DNA from: Bacteroidales bacterium UBA6428
Lineage (GTDB): Bacteria > Bacteroidota > Bacteroidia > Bacteroidales > UBA932
Length of the DNA stretch: 18,408 bases
Direction of reading: 5' to 3'
Assembly (NCBI GenBank): GCA_002437305.1
Contig: DJOW01000066.1
Coordinates: 1-18,408, forward strand
This document shows, one piece after another, positions 15,217 to 18,408 of this stretch (the first letter of the stretch is position 1; each line of letters starts with the position of its first letter). Below the pieces are notes generated by a model. That model made no database searches, had not been told where the DNA came from, and was given only the letters and a program-made list of their open reading frames with translations. The position numbers were made by a program, and so were the translations under genes.

Positions 15217-15244
15217 GGAAGCATATTCCTCATAAAATGCTTCC
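15217..15244. repeat. 8-bp palindrome between convergent genes
   Basis: GGAAGCAT (15217-15224) and ATGCTTCC (15237-15244) are perfect inverted arms around a 12-nt loop, 79 bases after the OGG-like gene. It has no T-tract and may assist the larger palindrome just downstream. Confidence 0.45.
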
Positions 15245-15257
15245 TTCATAGTGTAAA

Positions 15258-15307
15258 TTAACCTTGACAGGAGCTATAAACCTTATTTTTGCTTCTGTCA
15301 AGGTTAA
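15258..15307. terminator. 17-bp inverted repeat, probable bidirectional terminator
   Basis: TTAACCTTGACAGGAGC (15258-15274) pairs with GCTTCTGTCAAGGTTAA (15291-15307) over 17 positions with one G-U, around a 16-nt AT-rich loop. It ends five bases before the ATPase 2 stop and follows the plus-strand cassette, so it separates two convergent transcripts. There is no long T-tract on either side, so a protein-bound site or mobile-element end is also possible. Confidence 0.6.
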
Positions 15308-15312
15308 ACATT

Positions 15313-16452
15313 CTAATAAATCTCACCGGCCCAAAGCATCCTAAAGAAGTCGCGCACGTAGATGAGTTCGATGTTCCCTGATTTTCGTGTGAGCCGATCG
15401 GTTGACACCAGAATCAGCCTTGCTTCCGGGTGCTCTTCGGAAAAGCGGTTGAGTCCGGTCTTGTGCTTGGTTTGAACATCGTCGGTGGATTTTATCTCAA
15501 TCGCAACTTTGGCGTCACCGAGGATGGCGTCTACCTCAATGTCAGAATATGTGTGCCAATATGAAAGATCCTTTTTTCTGTCGCTATAACCCAGATAGGC
15601 AATAAGTTCCTGCATCACCAGATGTTCAAAAGCGTGGCCATATTCGGGAGTGCCTGGTCTCAGATTATTTCTTCCCATCAGATAATTGACTATTCCGACA
15701 TCGAAGTAGTAAAACTTAGGGGCTTGCGTCAACTTTCTTTTGATCACTTTCCGGTAGGCCGGAATCTCATAACCTATGAGAGTATCATAGAGTATTTGGA
15801 AATATGCCTTGACGGTGTTGGCCGCCACGCCACAATCTGACGCGATGTTCTCGTAGTTGATGATTTCACCATCGCTTATCGCTGCCACTTCCATAAATCT
15901 TTCGAATATCCCGATGTCTTTGACAGCCGCTTCTTCAAGAATCTCTTCTTTGAGGTAAATCTCGACATACCCTTTCAATCGCCTTACAGCATTGTCAACC
16001 ATATAATGCCTTGGAATCATCCCGTTTTGTATGGCTCTGGAAAGGTCGTAGTCAGGAATTTCGGCACTTACAAGAGGAAACAAGGTTTCTGGGATGGCGC
16101 GTCCACCAAGTGTGTTCGCTCCTTTCTTTTTCAGTTTTCTGGCACTTGAACCGCTTAGTATGAAATAGAGGCCTTTCTCGACCATCAAACTATGAACAGT
16201 GTCCAAAAGGTCAGGCACTTTTTGAATCTCATCAACTATCACAAGTGTCTTTTCGGGATATTTGTCAAGTGCTTCTTTGAATAGTTCCGGTCTGCGCTGA
16301 AGGCGCTTTCGCAGGTCCGAATCAAGTAAGTCAAAATACACCGCATCCTTAAACCTATCCTTGAGAAGTGTGGATTTCCCTACCTGTCGGGCACCGAATA
16401 GAAACATTCCTTCATCTAGACGGCTATCTATATCAAATATTCTATTGTACAT
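15313..16452 (-). CDS. DUF4143-type AAA ATPase with intact PD-(D/E)xK-like motif (ATPase 2)
   Basis: A 379-residue protein, typical in length for the family. Walker A is GARQVGKS (20-27), Walker B TLVIVDEIQ (69-77), and the sensor segment SGSSARKL (100-107). A helix-turn-helix-like stretch follows (NYENIASDCGVAANTVKAYF, 199-218). The C-terminal half has the DUF4143 signature FEHLVMQELIAYLGY (275-289) and a nuclease-like EVD (306-308) plus EIK (319-321). It is convergent with the AT-rich cassette, separated by palindromes, and divergent from ATPase 3 across a 232-nt gap. Its exact partner and substrate are unknown; an AAA module fused to a nuclease-like fold suggests DNA or nucleoprotein handling. 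Confidence 0.9.
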   Translation of the reverse strand: MYNRIFDIDSRLDEGMFLFGARQVGKSTLLKDRFKDAVYFDLLDSDLRKRLQRRPELFKEALDKYPEKTLVIVDEIQKVPDLLDTVHSLMVEKGLYFILSGSSARKLKKKGANTLGGRAIPETLFPLVSAEIPDYDLSRAIQNGMIPRHYMVDNAVRRLKGYVEIYLKEEILEEAAVKDIGIFERFMEVAAISDGEIINYENIASDCGVAANTVKAYFQILYDTLIGYEIPAYRKVIKRKLTQAPKFYYFDVGIVNYLMGRNNLRPGTPEYGHAFEHLVMQELIAYLGYSDRKKDLSYWHTYSDIEVDAILGDAKVAIEIKSTDDVQTKHKTGLNRFSEEHPEARLILVSTDRLTRKSGNIELIYVRDFFRMLWAGEIY

Positions 16453-16475
16453 ATTATTAATTGTTTCTATTATAT

Positions 16476-16586
16476 ATTATTGCGGATTTTTTAGAAATAA
16501 CCGCAATAATGTTGCGAATATAACAATATTATTGCTAAAGCCAAAACAGCAATTTATCGTTCGATGATGCCAGAGGCAATCATTGC
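16476..16586. promoter_or_regulatory. Cluster of ATTGC/GCAAT palindromic sites in the divergent ATPase promoter region
   Basis: A perfect 10-bp inverted repeat, ATTATTGCGG (16476-16485) and CCGCAATAAT (16501-16510), is followed by a third half-site ATTATTGC (16528-16535), a lone GCAAT near 16547, and the odd palindrome GCAATCATTGC (16576-16586). The pattern suggests operators for a dimeric regulator, though AT-rich DNA raises the chance background. Confidence 0.4.
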
Positions 16587-16607
16587 TTTGAGTCGCCCCT
16601 TGGAGAA

Positions 16608-16638
16608 TTTGAAAATTGAAATTGATGCGGTAGATTTG
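16608..16638 (+). promoter_or_regulatory. Bacteroidota-type promoter of ATPase 3
   Basis: TTTG at 16608-16611, a 19-nt spacer and TAGATTTG at 16631-16638 fit the consensus. The predicted start near 16645 gives a leader of about 40 nt to the ATG at 16685. Confidence 0.6.
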
Positions 16639-16684
16639 TTTCTTATAGGAAATAAAACTATCTTTGAGAAAAGTTTTGTGCATT

Positions 16685-17890
16685 ATGGATGTTATATCAA
16701 GGCCGAAATATGCCGGAAAGGTGGATTCATGGATTGGAAAAGGTCAGATTATAGTTCTGGTCGGGCAGAGGCGCGTGGGGAAGAGTTTCGTGCTTAAAGA
16801 TTTCATTGAAAGGCACAAAACCGAGACTGACGCCAACATCATCAGCATTGACAAGGAGAAGAAATCTTTTGATGACATAAAGACTTATAATGATCTTAAC
16901 CAGTATATTGATCAGAGGTTTGATTCTCGTAAGCACAATTACATTCTGATAGATGAGGTTCAGGACATCTCGGAATGGGAAAGGACAGTGAGAAGTTACA
17001 GGACTGAGGATAACACCGACATCATTGTCACCGGGAGCAATTCATCAATGCTCTCTTCCGATCTTGGCACCATCATCGGAGGACGGTATGAGGAGATACA
17101 TATTCATTCATTGAATTATAGGGAGTTCCTGCTGTTCCATAATTTGGAGGACAATGATTCTTCCTTGTCATTATTCCTGAATTACGGCGGACTCCCTGGC
17201 TTAAGCAGGGTGGGAATAGATGATGACGAACATTGTTGGGAATATATAAGCGGAGTGTATAACACTGTGATGCTCAAGGATGTAATCGAGAGGCACGAGA
17301 TCAGGAACCTACCGTTTATGAATAATCTGGTTCGTTTCCTTGCGGATAATGTCGGGAAACTTAATTCTGCGAACAGCATCGCCAAGACTATGAAATCCTT
17401 GGGGCAGAGTGTGTCCACTCGGGTTATTCTTGAATATCTTGGCTACTTCGGGGAGGCTTATCTTCTGTACGATGCTCCGAGGTTTGATATTCACGGGAAA
17501 AAAGTGTTTGAATCCAATGACAAGGTCTATTTCGAGGACGTCGGGATCCGGAATTTCATCGCTGGTGGAAACCGTGAGCAGGACATAGAAAAGGTTTTGG
17601 AGAATGTTGTATATAATCAGTTGATCAATGATGGTTTCAAGGTTCAGGTCGGTCAGTTGAGGGTAGGCGAGGTCGATTTCGTGTGCACTAAGACGGGAAA
17701 GACAGCCTATGTCCAAGTCTCTTACATCATTGCGGACGAGGAGACGAAGAAAAGGGAGTTCGGACGCTTGGAAAGTATCAATGACAACTACCCAAAATAT
17801 GTCATATCCCTCACGCCTTTGGTGAAGAGGAATGACATGAACGGAATAACTCATCTGGGACTCAGGGAGTTCCTGATGTATGGGCTTTAG
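16685..17890 (+). CDS. DUF4143-type AAA ATPase with degenerate nuclease motif (ATPase 3)
   Basis: A 401-residue protein. The frame is open from a TTG at 16664, but the ATG at 16685 starts a normal family N-terminus (MDVISRPKYAGKVDSWIGKG). Walker A is GQRRVGKS (27-34), Walker B YILIDEVQD (86-94), and the sensor segment TGSNSSML (116-123). The DUF4143 half has YFEDVGIRNFIAGG (282-295) and GEVDF (328-332), but where ATPases 1 and 2 have EIK this protein has QVS (344-346), so the PD-(D/E)xK site looks catalytically dead. A consensus promoter lies at 16608-16638. Its TAG stop overlaps the stop of the convergent acyltransferase gene (17887-17890). A relic of a close relative survives at 11251-11310. 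Confidence 0.9.
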   Translation: MDVISRPKYAGKVDSWIGKGQIIVLVGQRRVGKSFVLKDFIERHKTETDANIISIDKEKKSFDDIKTYNDLNQYIDQRFDSRKHNYILIDEVQDISEWERTVRSYRTEDNTDIIVTGSNSSMLSSDLGTIIGGRYEEIHIHSLNYREFLLFHNLEDNDSSLSLFLNYGGLPGLSRVGIDDDEHCWEYISGVYNTVMLKDVIERHEIRNLPFMNNLVRFLADNVGKLNSANSIAKTMKSLGQSVSTRVILEYLGYFGEAYLLYDAPRFDIHGKKVFESNDKVYFEDVGIRNFIAGGNREQDIEKVLENVVYNQLINDGFKVQVGQLRVGEVDFVCTKTGKTAYVQVSYIIADEETKKREFGRLESINDNYPKYVISLTPLVKRNDMNGITHLGLREFLMYGL

Positions 17891-18408
17891 CGGAAATCTA
17901 TCTCAGGAGATTGCTCGGAGGCGCTCTTGCGATTCGCATATCTCCGGAAGGCTTTCTCTCGGGTTTTCTCCAGCCTGTTTCTCAGTTTGTCCTCTGTGTT
18001 CCGGGACAGTGACGGGAAGCGGTTCTTGAGCGCTCTCAGACGATTGTTGATGAATGCGTCTATGTGTCTGGACTTTTTATCCTCGTAGATTTCGTTGAAG
18101 CAGATCATTATTCCTGTCTCGATTGCGTCGCCCAGCTCATCGTTGATGGCTGAGCCGAGCATCTTCATTGTCGAGGATGTGTTTATGTAGGAGTTGACAA
18201 GCGGAGGGATTTGCGTTCCAAGCCTCATGACGGCACTCTTTAGGAGCCGGTAGTCTTTTCTTAGGTCGTCCTCGCTCAGTATCAAATCCATAAGCAAAGG
18301 ATTGTCCGTCACCTTTATAGCATTGTACGGGGTCACAAGGCCGTTTGGATCGCTGAAATGCTTTTCCAGAAACCGGATTATGAGGTTTCTGGCTGTGGGG
18401 TTGTAGGA
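17887..18408 (-). CDS. GNAT/hemolysin-type N-acyltransferase, C-terminal part (GlsB-like; 5' end outside window)
   Basis: The minus-strand frame is open through the right edge (173 codons visible). The visible part matches, from memory, the C-terminal half of a widespread Bacteroidota protein annotated as GNAT N-acetyltransferase or putative hemolysin, related to OlsB/GlsB enzymes that N-acylate amino acids for aminolipids: NPTARNLIIRFLEKHF, then PPLVNSYINTSSTMKMLGSA, INDELGDAIETGIMI and FNEIYEDKKSRHIDAF. The last 50 residues are basic and helical (for example RNRLEKTREKAFRRYANRK). The GTG at 18336 is inside the domain and is not the true start. The composition is closer to the first 9.5 kb than to the AT-rich cassette, so I treat it as core chromosome bordering the accessory region. 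Its TAA overlaps the TAG of ATPase 3. Confidence 0.75.
   Translation of the reverse strand, partial: SYNPTARNLIIRFLEKHFSDPNGLVTPYNAIKVTDNPLLMDLILSEDDLRKDYRLLKSAVMRLGTQIPPLVNSYINTSSTMKMLGSAINDELGDAIETGIMICFNEIYEDKKSRHIDAFINNRLRALKNRFPSLSRNTEDKLRNRLEKTREKAFRRYANRKSASEQSPEIDFR

Overview
The window looks like a Bacteroidota (Bacteroidales-type) chromosome. Several intergenic gaps carry the Bacteroidota promoter signature TTTG / ~20 nt / TAnnTTTG, start codons lack strong Shine-Dalgarno sequences, and the gene families are typical of that phylum: a lipoprotein with an N-terminal DUF5106-like region and a thioredoxin domain, a lipoprotein lactonase, Na/Pi cotransporter with PhoU tail, DUF4143 ATPases, and a GNAT/'hemolysin'-type acyltransferase. 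No rRNA, tRNA or CRISPR array was seen.

Layout. (1) 1-9554 is core-like and GC-richer (34 of 60 bases are G/C at 5101-5160). A long minus-strand outer-membrane protein (HEGRH metalloprotease site, beta-propeller, beta-barrel) runs off the left edge. Divergent from it come a lipoprotein lactonase, then a tight run of Na/Pi cotransporter, thioredoxin-like lipoprotein and galM, then thyA. (2) 9697-17890 is accessory. Three different DUF4143-type AAA ATPases (minus, minus, plus) flank a very AT-rich cassette (15 of 60 bases G/C at 12001-12060) of three co-directional genes: a coiled-coil/two-TM protein, a protein with four 11-residue repeats plus TPR-like helices, and a small protein with an HhH/OGG-glycosylase-like pattern. 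(3) 17887-18408 is the C-terminal end of a minus-strand acyltransferase, core-like again.

The 828-base gap 11161-11988 before the cassette is the most informative non-coding stretch. It holds a 60-base relic of a fourth ATPase gene, a promoter followed within ~25 bases by a strong terminator with no ORF, and a GC-richer block that folds into a ~198-nt nested rod directly upstream of the cassette's first start codon. I read the cassette plus this RNA as a candidate conflict/defence or regulatory system of unknown type; this is inference from architecture, not homology.

Two signals cut across the genes. The octamer TGAATATG (either strand) occurs 15 times by my count, 13 of them in the first 9.6 kb, in all reading frames and at two gene junctions, against roughly 0.6 expected for a random 18.4-kb sequence. 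A 66-nt intergenic element with a TCTTTGG hairpin occurs twice without gaps (49/66 identical), upstream of the lactonase and the Na/Pi transporter, and a related hairpin lies upstream of thyA.
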